This document shows, one piece after another, positions 37,057 through 44,907 of a DNA stretch of 64,000 bases (positions within the stretch are counted from its first letter, which is position 1; each line of letters opens with the position of its first letter). The notes under the pieces are model-generated. The model had not been told where the DNA came from. It searched no databases and saw nothing but the letters and a program-made list of their open reading frames with translations. Location of the stretch: the NCBI RefSeq assembly GCF_020102855.1, contig NZ_JADHZD010000008.1, forward strand, positions 124,001 through 188,000. The letters are read 5' to 3'. The stretch is from Nocardioides lacusdianchii (GTDB lineage Bacteria; Actinomycetota; Actinomycetes; Propionibacteriales; Nocardioidaceae). The translations under genes and the position numbers were made by a program.

Positions 37057-37730
37057 ACGATCTTGACCTGCTAGAGAGTGCCCGCGACACGCGCTGGGAG
37101 CACGACCTGCTCACTCCGCACGAGGTCCGCGCACGTGGCAACCGGCGCACACGGGTCCGCCGTGCCTCAGGCGCTGCCGCCGCCTTGGTGTCCATCGCCA
37201 TCGTCTATGCCGTGGTTGGACCCATAAACAATCGCAATCCCGATCAGGTAGCCACCGACGTCCCGTTCAACGCGGAGAACCTCAACGGAGCAGAGTTCGA
37301 CCTTCCGCCCGGCTGGGCGGTTCTCAACCGGCCATCTGTGAGCCAGGTATGCGTCGGCGATGCCACCGAACCCGGCACCAGTTGCCCCGTCCTCATGGCC
37401 GTCGCGAATGACCCGCAGACGGCGCTGGAGAACGGACTGGACGTCGTAGCCGACCTGATGAGTACCTGCCAAGCCGACGACCCGCAGTTCGTCGAGGTTA
37501 CGCACGACACGCCGGGCACCAGCACGTATTCGGGTCGATGCACAGCCAGTAGCCCCGTCATGACGGCCTGGTCCTACGACAACCGCACCCTGTACGTCCT
37601 CGCCACCGAAGTGCGCTGGCGGTCCGACGCTGCGGACATCTTCGACACCATCACCGTGCCTAGTTACTGGCCGCAGGCCCCGGCCGCGACCGAGTCCGCG
37701 ACCGCTGGTCCGTCCACGGTCAACGAGTAG
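37053..37730 (+). CDS. Probable membrane anti-sigma partner of the ECF factor
   Basis: A 225-residue protein with a cytoplasmic N-terminus of about 38 basic residues (LTPHEVRARGNRRTRVRRAS), one transmembrane helix (GAAAALVSIAIVYAVVG) and an extracytoplasmic domain of about 165 residues with cysteines in QVCVG, TSCPV, STCQA and GRCTA. It starts within the stop codon of the sigma gene. This is the layout of SigE-type anti-sigma or sensor partners, although no zinc-binding HxxxCxxC motif is visible in the short N-terminus. The role is inferred from position and topology. Confidence 0.65.
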   Translation: MNDLDLLESARDTRWEHDLLTPHEVRARGNRRTRVRRASGAAAALVSIAIVYAVVGPINNRNPDQVATDVPFNAENLNGAEFDLPPGWAVLNRPSVSQVCVGDATEPGTSCPVLMAVANDPQTALENGLDVVADLMSTCQADDPQFVEVTHDTPGTSTYSGRCTASSPVMTAWSYDNRTLYVLATEVRWRSDAADIFDTITVPSYWPQAPAATESATAGPSTVNE

Positions 37731-37915
37731 ACAGCGCTATGCCCAGGCACCCACGGCCTGCCACATCGCGGCCGATCCGGGCGAGCGTAGCCGCCCTCAA
37801 CGCGGCAAGTCAGGACACGCATCCGAAGTTGGCCCACCGATCGCCCAGTGCGCCGAGTCTTCGCCGGAAGCCTGATGTTCGCGGTGTGGCGGGTGACGCG
37901 TTACTCGTGACCTAC

Positions 37916-38152
37916 CTACCGCAGAACCTCGCCCGTCCTCGTGTCCATGCGGATGTAGACGGCTTTGCTCGTTCCAGTCAAGTACCGACTCAGGACCTCA
38001 CCGGTCCGCGTGTCCATGAGCACGGTTGCTCCTCGTGAGTGCCCGCAACGTGCCGATGGCGCATCACAGGAGTTCGAGGGTGTTACGACGGTTCCGGTGA
38101 CCGCAGCGAAGACGGCTACGAGCGTCGCGAATGCAGATCTGAGCCAACCCAT
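37916..38152 (-). CDS. Small secreted protein with repeated MDTRTGEVL motif
   Basis: A 78-residue protein: signal peptide WLRSAFATLVAVFAAVTGTV, then a short mature part with two cysteines (SNSCDAP and SARCGHS) and two copies of MDTRTGEVL about 23 residues apart, the second at the C-terminus. A GAAGGA site lies 9 bases before ATG 38152. The DNA of the two copies differs at several synonymous positions, so the peptide repeat is under constraint or old. No homologue is recognised. It is read toward the sigma/anti-sigma pair. Confidence 0.55.
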   Translation of the reverse strand: MGWLRSAFATLVAVFAAVTGTVVTPSNSCDAPSARCGHSRGATVLMDTRTGEVLSRYLTGTSKAVYIRMDTRTGEVLR

Positions 38153-38410
38153 GCGTAGTGGTCCTTCTTTGCCGAAGTTCAGATGGTCTGCGGCTTTAGT
38201 GGACTAACCGTCGGTTGGTGCCACGAGTTTCGCCGCACCGGGATCGTTGCAGTCCGATGAAGCCTTCAGCGCTACCGACACGCGGGCTTCGGTCGTGCTG
38301 GAGCGTCGGGACGTTAAAGCGATCCGCCACATGACGCGGGGTGTTACGAAGTAGCCGACTACGAGGCAACTGGGCTGAGGACCATCCGCATCTCGGCTAC
38401 TAAGAGACTT

Positions 38411-38587
38411 CCCGCAGGATCGGGGTCTGGCCAGACTTCGATCTAGGTGATCGGCGGGACGCTCTCTTATCGGCTGCCCACCATCTGCGGTGTGGCTCTC
38501 ATCTGGACTGCGACCTGCCGACCACCGTGACGAGGAGTGGCTCCAGAGGGGTTTGCCCAGCTCGTAGTAGCAATGCCCACCTCGTCG
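38411..38587 (+). ncRNA. Predicted IS110 bridge RNA
   Basis: Three stem-loops in the order described for IS621. First, a 5' stem-loop at 38418-38443 (GATCG/CGATC and GTCTGG/CCAGAC). Second, a target-binding loop closed by 38453-38462 with 38510-38519 (GGCGGG-A-CGC with GCG-A-CCTGCC); its internal loop holds TCGGCT (38470-38475) on the 5' side and ATCTGG (38501-38506) on the 3' side, capped by a hairpin at about 38480-38493. Third, a donor-binding loop closed by GACGAG plus GTGG (38529-38540) with CCAC plus CTCGTC (38577-38586), holding CAGAGGGGT (38544-38552) and CTCGTAGTAGC (38561-38571). The guides match the flanks and the element ends. Exact RNA ends are guesses. Confidence 0.65.
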
Positions 38588-38616
38588 TCCATTGGCACCA
38601 GCCACAAGACGAGGTG
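38578..38616 (+). promoter_or_regulatory. Hairpin able to hide the transposase ribosome-binding site
   Basis: CACCTCGTC (38578-38586) is perfectly complementary to GACGAGGTG (38608-38616), which contains the GAGGTG ribosome-binding site of the transposase, 5 bases before its ATG. The same CACCTCGTC forms the 3' arm of the donor-binding stem of the predicted bridge RNA, so the two pairings exclude each other. Confidence 0.55.
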
Positions 38617-38621
38617 AGCAG

Positions 38622-39821
38622 ATGAGCAACACGAAGAAGGGCGTGATCATCGGGGTCGATCCCCACAAGATGTCGGTGACGAACGAGGTCGTCGACACCC
38701 ACGAGCAGCTGCTCGGCACAGGTCGGTTCGACACCACCAACACCGGTTACGCCGAAATGCGCCGGTATGTGAAGCAGTGGCCTGAGCGCCTCTGGGCTGT
38801 CGAGGGAGCCAACGGCGTCGGCCGGCCGCTGGCCCAACGTCTGGTCGCCGCCGGCGAACACGTGGTCGACGTCCCAGCGAAGCTCGCGGCGCGGGTGCGG
38901 CTCTTCGACACCGGCCACAACCGTAAGACCGACGCGCTGGACGCCCACTCCATCGCGGCTGTCGCCGTGCGCACCGAAGGGTTGCGGGTGGTGGCCGATG
39001 ACGGTGAGCTCGAAGCGCTGCGGATGCTCACCGACCGCCGCGACGAGCTCGCCCACCAACGGGTCCAGACCGTCAACCGGCTGCAACGTCTACTGAGCGA
39101 ACTGCTGCCTGGCCAGCGCAAACGCGACCTGTCAGCCACCCAGGCCAAGACCATGCTCGCAACAGTGCGGCCCCGAGACATCGCCGGCAAGACCCGCCGT
39201 CGGATGGCAGCCGAGGAGATCACCGACCTGGTCGCGGTCGACGCGAAGCTGAAGAAGATCAAGGCCGAACTGAAGGCAGCAGTCGTCGAACGCGGTTCAA
39301 CGTTGATGGACCTCTACGGCGTCGGACCAGCCGGCGCTGCGCGGGTCCTGGCCGACGTCGGTGACGTGGCCCGGTTCGCCGACCGCAACCGGTTTGCGTC
39401 CTGGACCGGGACCGCACCCCTGGACGCCTCCTCGGGGGAGCAGACCCGCCACCGCTTGTCGCGGGCTGGGAACCGGCGGATGAACCACGTCCTTCACGTC
39501 GCCGCGGTCGTGCAGATCCGCCACGACACCGAGGGCCGCGCCTACTACCGGCGCAAGCTCGCCGCGGGCAAGACCCCGATGGAAGCACTGCGGTGCCTCA
39601 AGCGACGTCTGTCCGACGTCGTCTACCGCCAGCTCGTCGCGGACGCCCAGCTGCGGGATGGAGCGGGTCCGGGAGGGCACTGCGGGGCGACTCTTCAATC
39701 CAGCGCGGCCGACTCGCACCCGCTCATCGACACTTCGGATCAGCCACTTCCCGGACCCGCGCAGCCGACGCTACGCCGACGACCAGCCGGTCGGAAGACC
39801 CTCACTCCAGCCGCTCCTTGA
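38622..39821 (+). CDS. IS110-family transposase (DEDD recombinase)
   Basis: A 399-residue recombinase of normal family length. The N-terminal RuvC-like domain gives GVIIGVDPHK (first Asp), LWAVEGANGVG (Glu) and HNRKTDALDAHSIA (two Asp), i.e. the DEDD set. A coiled-coil linker follows (LKKIKAELKAAVVERG). The C-terminal domain contains the GVGPAGAARVLADVG hairpin and WTGTAPLDASSGEQTRHRLSRAGNRRMN, which holds the catalytic Ser. It cuts and rejoins DNA at sites chosen by the element's RNA. ATG 38622 follows GAGGTG. The frame is intact, so the element may be active. Confidence 0.95.
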   Translation: MSNTKKGVIIGVDPHKMSVTNEVVDTHEQLLGTGRFDTTNTGYAEMRRYVKQWPERLWAVEGANGVGRPLAQRLVAAGEHVVDVPAKLAARVRLFDTGHNRKTDALDAHSIAAVAVRTEGLRVVADDGELEALRMLTDRRDELAHQRVQTVNRLQRLLSELLPGQRKRDLSATQAKTMLATVRPRDIAGKTRRRMAAEEITDLVAVDAKLKKIKAELKAAVVERGSTLMDLYGVGPAGAARVLADVGDVARFADRNRFASWTGTAPLDASSGEQTRHRLSRAGNRRMNHVLHVAAVVQIRHDTEGRAYYRRKLAAGKTPMEALRCLKRRLSDVVYRQLVADAQLRDGAGPGGHCGATLQSSAADSHPLIDTSDQPLPGPAQPTLRRRPAGRKTLTPAAP

Positions 39822-40106
39822 CACAGAGGGGTACCAGATCCGGTTGTCCCCGACAAGCGGCGGTTTGACGCACCATGTGACGAGACCCCACTCACCAACC
39901 CGCGAGAGCTCTTGGCGCCCATGGCCCCTCAATAGGTATCGCCTCGCGGCCGCCGGGCATCACCGACCCCACACCGAGGAGGAGGGCCTAGCACCTGGCG
40001 CGCGCACTGCCTACAGTGCAATTGGGTCACGCGGCGGCCCCTTCATCACCGCGATCTTGGACGCGACCGGCCCGTCGGCTTGGCACCTGACTACAAGGAG
40101 AATCTC

Positions 40107-41186
40107 ATGCCGCTGCAGAACGACTTCTACACACCCGAGGGCCAGGGAGCCTACGAGCTGATCTCGATCGGCCGCTTCGAGTTGGAAGAGGGTGGGGTGA
40201 TCGAGGATCTTCGGTTGGCTGTGGCGACGTACGGCACCCTCAACGAGGACAAGTCCAACGCAATCTGCATTCCGACGTGGTTCTCAGGGACCCATGCCAC
40301 CTGGGAGCAGGTCTACATCGGTTCGGGGCGGGCCCTGGACCCCGACAAGTACTTCATCGCGGTCATCAATCAGATCGGCAATGGCCTTTCGACTTCACCG
40401 CACAACACCGAGGACCCATCGATCGCGATGTCGAAGTTCCCTCATGTGCGCATCGGCGACGACGTCCGCGCACAGGAGCAACTGCTGCGCGAACACTTCG
40501 GCATCGAACGACTTGCGCTTGTAGTGGGCGGTTCCATGGGCGCTCAGCAGACCTACGAGTGGGCGGTTCGGTTCCCCGACAAGGTGCTGCGTGCAGCTCC
40601 CATCGCAGGTACGGCCCAGAACCTGCCGCACGACTTCCTCTACACCCAGACCTTGATGGACGCGATCACGTCAGATCCTGCCTGGAACGGTGGGGAGTAC
40701 GCCGCGAATACCGACGTGGCTGCTGGGTTGCGGCGCCATGCCGACATCTGGGCGGTCATGGGACTGACCACGGACTTCTGGAAGACGGAGTTCTGGAGGG
40801 ACATCACTCCCTTGGTGGAAGGCGTCGGGTGGGAGACGTTCGAGGAGTTCCAGCAGAACTTCACCGCGCTCATCTTCGGCATGATGGACCCCAACGCGCT
40901 GCTGTCGATGGGCTGGAAGTGGCAACGCGGGGACGTGGCGCGCAACACCAACGGGGACCTCGCAGCTGCGCTCGGCAGCATCACCGCCAAGACGTTCGTG
41001 ATGCCGATCGAGCAGGACATGTTCTTCCCACCCCGCGACTGCATCCCCGAGCAGGAGATGATCCCGGGCGCCGAACTCAGAATGCTGCACAGCATCGCCG
41101 GTCACTTCGGGCTGTTCGGCTTCGAGCCCTCCTACACCGCCGAGGTGGACGCCGCGCTCTCAGACCTGCTGGCCATCGAGGTTTAG
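40107..41186 (+). CDS. MetX-like alpha/beta-hydrolase (homoserine acetyltransferase family)
   Basis: A 359-residue protein of the homoserine O-acetyltransferase superfamily. VVGGSMGAQQTYEWAVRFPD is the nucleophile elbow with Ser, PIEQDMFFPPRD holds the acid and SIAGHFGLFGFEPS the His. True MetX enzymes usually show GGSMGGMQ; here it is GGSMGAQQ, and the N-terminal region is shorter, so another acyl transfer or hydrolysis reaction is likely. ATG 40107 is preceded by AAGGAG. A TACAGT -10 candidate lies at 40012-40017. It belongs to the lower-GC segment next to the IS110 element and was probably acquired with it. Confidence 0.82.
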   Translation: MPLQNDFYTPEGQGAYELISIGRFELEEGGVIEDLRLAVATYGTLNEDKSNAICIPTWFSGTHATWEQVYIGSGRALDPDKYFIAVINQIGNGLSTSPHNTEDPSIAMSKFPHVRIGDDVRAQEQLLREHFGIERLALVVGGSMGAQQTYEWAVRFPDKVLRAAPIAGTAQNLPHDFLYTQTLMDAITSDPAWNGGEYAANTDVAAGLRRHADIWAVMGLTTDFWKTEFWRDITPLVEGVGWETFEEFQQNFTALIFGMMDPNALLSMGWKWQRGDVARNTNGDLAAALGSITAKTFVMPIEQDMFFPPRDCIPEQEMIPGAELRMLHSIAGHFGLFGFEPSYTAEVDAALSDLLAIEV

Positions 41187-41339
41187 AAGTTCAGTCTCGA
41201 GCGTTGCGATCCGCCTGTGCCGAATCATGGATTTGCGTCGGCGGCTGTGGGCTCACGCCATCCGCCCACACGACACATGCCGCCGTACAACTTGTCAGTT
41301 GGGGCCGTTTCAGGGCGCGCCGGCAGGCGGCGAACTGCC

Positions 41340-41951
41340 CTACCGCTCGACCGTCGTCACCACAGAGGTCACCGACGGCCGGGCAGGCGTCGACGAGAAC
41401 CCGAACCGGCACGGCGGGTCCACGGGTGCAAGCGACCCGAGACCAGCGCCACGCCACTCCCCCGCAATTCCAACGACGGCCCGCACCGAAGTCGCGCCGT
41501 ACCACTCCCTCCGGTTGTTGCCGGCCGTCCCCCGCGTCCGCACCCCACGCATCACCACGCGCGCGACAGGATCGATCACCGTGCACCACGCGGGCGCCGT
41601 CGCGACACGTGCAGGCACGAGGCCGAGCGCCGCGCCCAGCGGCGTACGGCCTCCGACCTCCAGGCGCAGCGAGAGCGACGGGGTCGACACCTGCCAGCCG
41701 TCGGCGGTGTCCTCCACAGAAACCGGCTCGATGACGTGCTCGTCGAAGGAGTAGGTCGCGGTCACGAAGTCGCGCACCCGCTCGTCCGGAGCCAGGAGCA
41801 CCCGATGCCCGGAGGCGTCCTCGACCATCACGTCGGCGAAGGCGCCCCAGGGCGAGTCGTCCCAACGACCGACGACGACGCAGACACCGCTGGTGCTGCC
41901 CACCCCGGCGATCCGGCCGGTGAAGCGTTCGCGGACGCGGCCCGGCTTCAC
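41340..41951 (-). CDS. Conserved hypothetical protein coupled to the PaiB-like regulator
   Basis: A 203-residue soluble protein. Its GTG start overlaps the TGA of the upstream FMN-binding protein gene (GTGA), so the pair is translationally coupled. The first two thirds look globular, with strands such as GVCVVVGRWDDSPWGAFADVMVED and FVTATYSFDEHVIEPV; the last 30 residues are Pro/Ser rich and may be poorly ordered, being next to the accessory segment border. The family is not recognised. Confidence 0.6.
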   Translation of the reverse strand: MKPGRVRERFTGRIAGVGSTSGVCVVVGRWDDSPWGAFADVMVEDASGHRVLLAPDERVRDFVTATYSFDEHVIEPVSVEDTADGWQVSTPSLSLRLEVGGRTPLGAALGLVPARVATAPAWCTVIDPVARVVMRGVRTRGTAGNNRREWYGATSVRAVVGIAGEWRGAGLGSLAPVDPPCRFGFSSTPARPSVTSVVTTVER

Positions 41952-42562
41952 TGCTCGACCAGTCCCGACGGGTCCCGCCCGTCCGCAGCCAGTCCGCGGG
42001 CGACGCCGGCGCGGTCCTCGTCGGAGCGGTTCTGGCTGAGCTTCGCCTTCGCCTCGACCGATGAGACGACGAGCTCGACGCCGACGATTGGACGCAGGTT
42101 CTTCGTGACGTAGTCGTCCGGGGCGTCGCTGACCGCCCACGGCTCGACGCGCGGCTGCTCGTGGTGGTCGGTCAACCGGGTCACCAGGTCGCGCACCCAC
42201 GCGGGGTCGTCGTGCACGACGACGCTGCCGCGCAGGTGGACCACGGAGTAGTTCCACGTCGGGACGACCTTGCCGTGCTCGGCCTTCGTGGCATACCAGC
42301 TCGGCGAGACGTAGGTGTCCGGCCCCGTCACGATCGCCAGCGCCGGCGAGCCGTCCACGATGCGCCGCCAGTGGGCGTTCGCGCGGGCCAGGTGGCCGAC
42401 GAGCCGGTCGCCCTCCCACAGCACCGGGAGGAAAGTCGCATCGGGCAGGCCGTCGGCGCCGACGGTGACAAGCTGCGCAGTCGCGACCGCCGAGACGAAG
42501 GGGCGTACGTCGTCGGGGTCCATCACGTTGAAGCGCGGGACGTAGAGCTCAGGGTCGGTCAC
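41948..42562 (-). CDS. FMN-binding negative transcriptional regulator (PaiB-like)
   Basis: A 204-residue protein of the FMN_bind_2/PaiB family, a split-barrel flavin-binding fold. Diagnostic stretches are LYVPRFNVMDPDDVRPFVS at the N-terminus, LVGHLARANAHWRRI and the YVSPSWYATKAEHGKVVPTWNY core. PaiB in Bacillus affects sporulation and protease genes with its acetyltransferase partner PaiA, absent here, so regulation is only suggested by family. The GTG start is 6 bases after CAGGAT. It is divergent from the ligase gene, with start codons 60 bases apart. Confidence 0.9.
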   Translation of the reverse strand: MTDPELYVPRFNVMDPDDVRPFVSAVATAQLVTVGADGLPDATFLPVLWEGDRLVGHLARANAHWRRIVDGSPALAIVTGPDTYVSPSWYATKAEHGKVVPTWNYSVVHLRGSVVVHDDPAWVRDLVTRLTDHHEQPRVEPWAVSDAPDDYVTKNLRPIVGVELVVSSVEAKAKLSQNRSDEDRAGVARGLAADGRDPSGLVEQ

Positions 42563-42622
42563 GCCCCCATCCTGCCCGTTGGGAGGCACCGGACTGTCGG
42601 TGCCGGGCGGCAGGATGGGTCC

Positions 42623-44149
42623 ATGCTGCTCGCCGAGCTCGTCGCCACGTCCACGTCGGTGGCTGCCACCCGTTCCCGCAAGGCCAAGGTCGCTGCCCTC
42701 GCCGAGACGCTCGCCCGCGTGGAGCCTGCCGAGCTCGAGGTGGTCGTGTCCTACCTCGGCGGTGCGCTGCGCCAGCGGCGTACGGGTCTGGGACACCGGG
42801 GCCTCACCGACCTCCCGACGCCGGCCGACGAGCCGTCGCTGTCCGTGCTCGAGGTGCACGAGGCCTTCGAGGCGATGTCGACCCTCGCCGGGCCGGGCTC
42901 CCAGCAGGCCAGACGCGACGCGGTCACCGCGCTCTTCGGGCGCGCCACCGCGCCGGAGCAGGCATGGCTGCGCGCCGTCGTCACCGGCAACGTCCGTCAG
43001 GGCGCACTCGACGCCGTCACCCAGGAGGCGGTCGCGCAGGTCGCCGGCGTCCCGCTCACAGCCGTACGCCGCGCCGCGATGCTCGCCGGCAGCACGGTCG
43101 CAGCGGCCGGGGCGGCGTTCGCGGGCGAGGAGGCCCTGGCCGAGATCGGCCTGGAGGTGGGGCGACCGATCATGCCGATGCTCGCCTCCAGCGCCCCCGA
43201 CGTCGCCGCGGCGATGGCCGGCCTCTCCCCCGACGGCACCACCGAGGTCGCGATCGACGCCAAGCTCGACGGCATCCGCATCCAGGTGCACCGCGACGGC
43301 GACGACGTGGTCGTGGTGACCCGCAGCCTCGACGACATAACGGGACGGCTGCCCGAGGTCGTCGAGGTCGCCCGGTCGCTGCCCGCCGAGCGCTTCGTCC
43401 TCGACGGCGAGGCGCTCGCGCTGACCGACGACGGGCGGCCGATGGCCTTCCAGGACACCGCGAGCCGCACCGCCCAGGACACCGGCGTCGCCGTCACCCC
43501 GCACTTCTTCGACCTGCTCCACGTCGACGGCCGCGACCTGCTCGACTCCCCCGGGCACGAGCGCCTCGCCGCCCTCGACGCGCTGGTGCCCGAGCAGCAC
43601 CGCGTGCGCCGCCTCGTCACCTCCGACCCCGGCGAGGCCGACGCCTTCGCCACGGAGACCGTCGCCGCGGGCCACGAGGGCGTCGTGCTCAAGGACCTGT
43701 CGGCGCCGTACGCCGCCGGGCGTCGCGGCTCGGCCTGGGTGAAGGTCAAGCCGGTCCACACCCTCGACCTCGTCGTGCTGGCGGTCGAGTGGGGGTCGGG
43801 GCGGCGCGAGGGCTGGCTCTCCAACATCCACCTGGGTGCCCGCGACGACTCCACGCCGTCCGGGTTCGTGATGCTGGGCAAGACCTTCAAGGGCATGACC
43901 GACGAGATGCTCGCCTGGCAGACCGAGCGCTTCACCGAGCTGGCCACCTCACCGGTCGACCGCAGCTCCTACGTCGTCCACGTCCGGCCCGAGCAGGTCG
44001 TCGAGATCGCCTTCGACGGCCTCCAGCGCTCCACCCGTTACCCCGGTGGCGTCGCGCTCCGCTTCGCACGGGTGATCCGCTACCGCGACGACAAGGCAGC
44101 GACCGAGGCGGACACGATCGAGCAGGTCCGCGCCCACATCGCCACCTGA
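42623..44149 (+). CDS. ATP-dependent DNA ligase (LigB type)
   Basis: A 508-residue DNA ligase. An N-terminal helical DNA-binding domain of about 200 residues precedes the nucleotidyltransferase domain, with the AMP-accepting lysine in VAIDAKLDGIRIQVH (KLDG). Later motifs are RFVLDGEALAL, FFDLLHVDGRDL, HEGVVLKDLSAPYAAGRRGSAWVKVKP (motifs IV-V), and an OB-fold with YVVHVRPEQVVEIAFDGLQRS. Actinobacteria carry such ligases besides the NAD-dependent replicative LigA; a repair role is inferred. ATG 42623 is 6 bases after CAGGAT. Confidence 0.94.
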   Translation: MLLAELVATSTSVAATRSRKAKVAALAETLARVEPAELEVVVSYLGGALRQRRTGLGHRGLTDLPTPADEPSLSVLEVHEAFEAMSTLAGPGSQQARRDAVTALFGRATAPEQAWLRAVVTGNVRQGALDAVTQEAVAQVAGVPLTAVRRAAMLAGSTVAAAGAAFAGEEALAEIGLEVGRPIMPMLASSAPDVAAAMAGLSPDGTTEVAIDAKLDGIRIQVHRDGDDVVVVTRSLDDITGRLPEVVEVARSLPAERFVLDGEALALTDDGRPMAFQDTASRTAQDTGVAVTPHFFDLLHVDGRDLLDSPGHERLAALDALVPEQHRVRRLVTSDPGEADAFATETVAAGHEGVVLKDLSAPYAAGRRGSAWVKVKPVHTLDLVVLAVEWGSGRREGWLSNIHLGARDDSTPSGFVMLGKTFKGMTDEMLAWQTERFTELATSPVDRSSYVVHVRPEQVVEIAFDGLQRSTRYPGGVALRFARVIRYRDDKAATEADTIEQVRAHIAT

Positions 44150-44196
44150 CGCGTGCCCGGGAGGGCGCAGTCACCCCGCTCCCTAGACTGACCCCC

Positions 44197-44895
44197 ATGA
44201 CCTCCGAGCCGTCCGCCCCGCCGACCACCGGACGCAGCGGCACCGCTGCGGCGCGGCGCCGGGTGCGCGAGGCCGAGATCATCTCCGCGACCCGCGGTCT
44301 CTTCGACGAGCGAGGCGTCCGCGACGCCCAGATCGAGGACATCGCCAAGGCCGTCGGCATCAACCGGGCCATCATCTACCGCCACTTCACCGGCAAGGAG
44401 GAGCTCTTCAGCCTCACGCTGGTGGAGTACCTCGACGAGCTGCGCGTCGCGCTCGAGCAGGGCGCCGCCTCGACGGACGAGCCCCGCGCCCAGCTCGAGG
44501 CGCTGGTGGAGGCATTCGTCGACTACGGCCTGGCCCACCCCGCCTTCGTCGACTGCGCGCAGGCGATCATGCGGCGCCCCGGCGGCGACCTCCTCGAGGA
44601 GGTCAGCGAGAGCGCGATGTTCCGCCTCGGCCAGGCGATCAACGGCTGCCTGTCGGTGCTGACCCGCACCATCGAGGCCGGGGCCGCCAGCGGCGACTTC
44701 CGCGTCGACGACCCGCGGCTGCTGGCCAACATGCTCTACGCCAGCGGCCTCGGGACCCTCCAGCTCGGCCGCGTGGCCATGCTCGTGTCCGAGGACGCGC
44801 CCGGCGTACCCCGCATCAGCCGGGTCACCGCCCAGCAGGTCCGCGACCACATGGTCACCACCGCACTCGCGGTCGCGTCGGCCCCGCCCCGCTGA
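44197..44895 (+). CDS. TetR family transcriptional regulator
   Basis: A 232-residue repressor-type protein. The helix-turn-helix is EIISATRGLFDERGVRDAQIEDIAKAVGINRAIIYRHFTGKEELF, with the family YRHF signature. The C-terminal helical ligand domain (ALVEAFVDYGLAHPAFVDCAQAIMRRP and onward) is of normal size. The ligand and targets are unknown; the nearby convergent DUF1206 gene and the upstream ligase gene show no obvious operator. ATG 44197 is 7 bases after TAGACT. Confidence 0.92.
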   Translation: MTSEPSAPPTTGRSGTAAARRRVREAEIISATRGLFDERGVRDAQIEDIAKAVGINRAIIYRHFTGKEELFSLTLVEYLDELRVALEQGAASTDEPRAQLEALVEAFVDYGLAHPAFVDCAQAIMRRPGGDLLEEVSESAMFRLGQAINGCLSVLTRTIEAGAASGDFRVDDPRLLANMLYASGLGTLQLGRVAMLVSEDAPGVPRISRVTAQQVRDHMVTTALAVASAPPR

Positions 44896-44907
44896 GAGCG
44901 GACGACC

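Larger units (their letters stand above)
38398..39834 (+). mobile_element. IS110-family insertion sequence (ends predicted from guide matches)
   Basis: A ~1.44-kb element with a DEDD transposase and a 221-base left end. Family members lack terminal inverted repeats, so ends were inferred. TAC occurs at 38398-38400 and 39832-39834; the sequences just inside match the two donor guides of a predicted bridge RNA, and those just outside (TCGGC left, CAGAT right) match its target guides. The right end lies 13 bases after the transposase stop, and the stop overlaps a TTGACA -35 hexamer (39818-39823), as expected if circularisation builds a promoter, though the -10 at 17-base spacing is poor. A GG core one to two bases off is an alternative. 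No interrupted gene is recognised in the rejoined flanks. Confidence 0.75.

Noticed and set aside
38153-40106. Gene interrupted by the IS110 element
   Set aside because: Rejoining the flanks at the TAC core gives short open frames, but none with a start signal or recognisable domain.
39658-40161. Forward frame overlapping the transposase end as a separate gene
   Set aside because: It is largely out of frame inside the transposase, crosses the predicted element end and has no start signal; read-through composition only.
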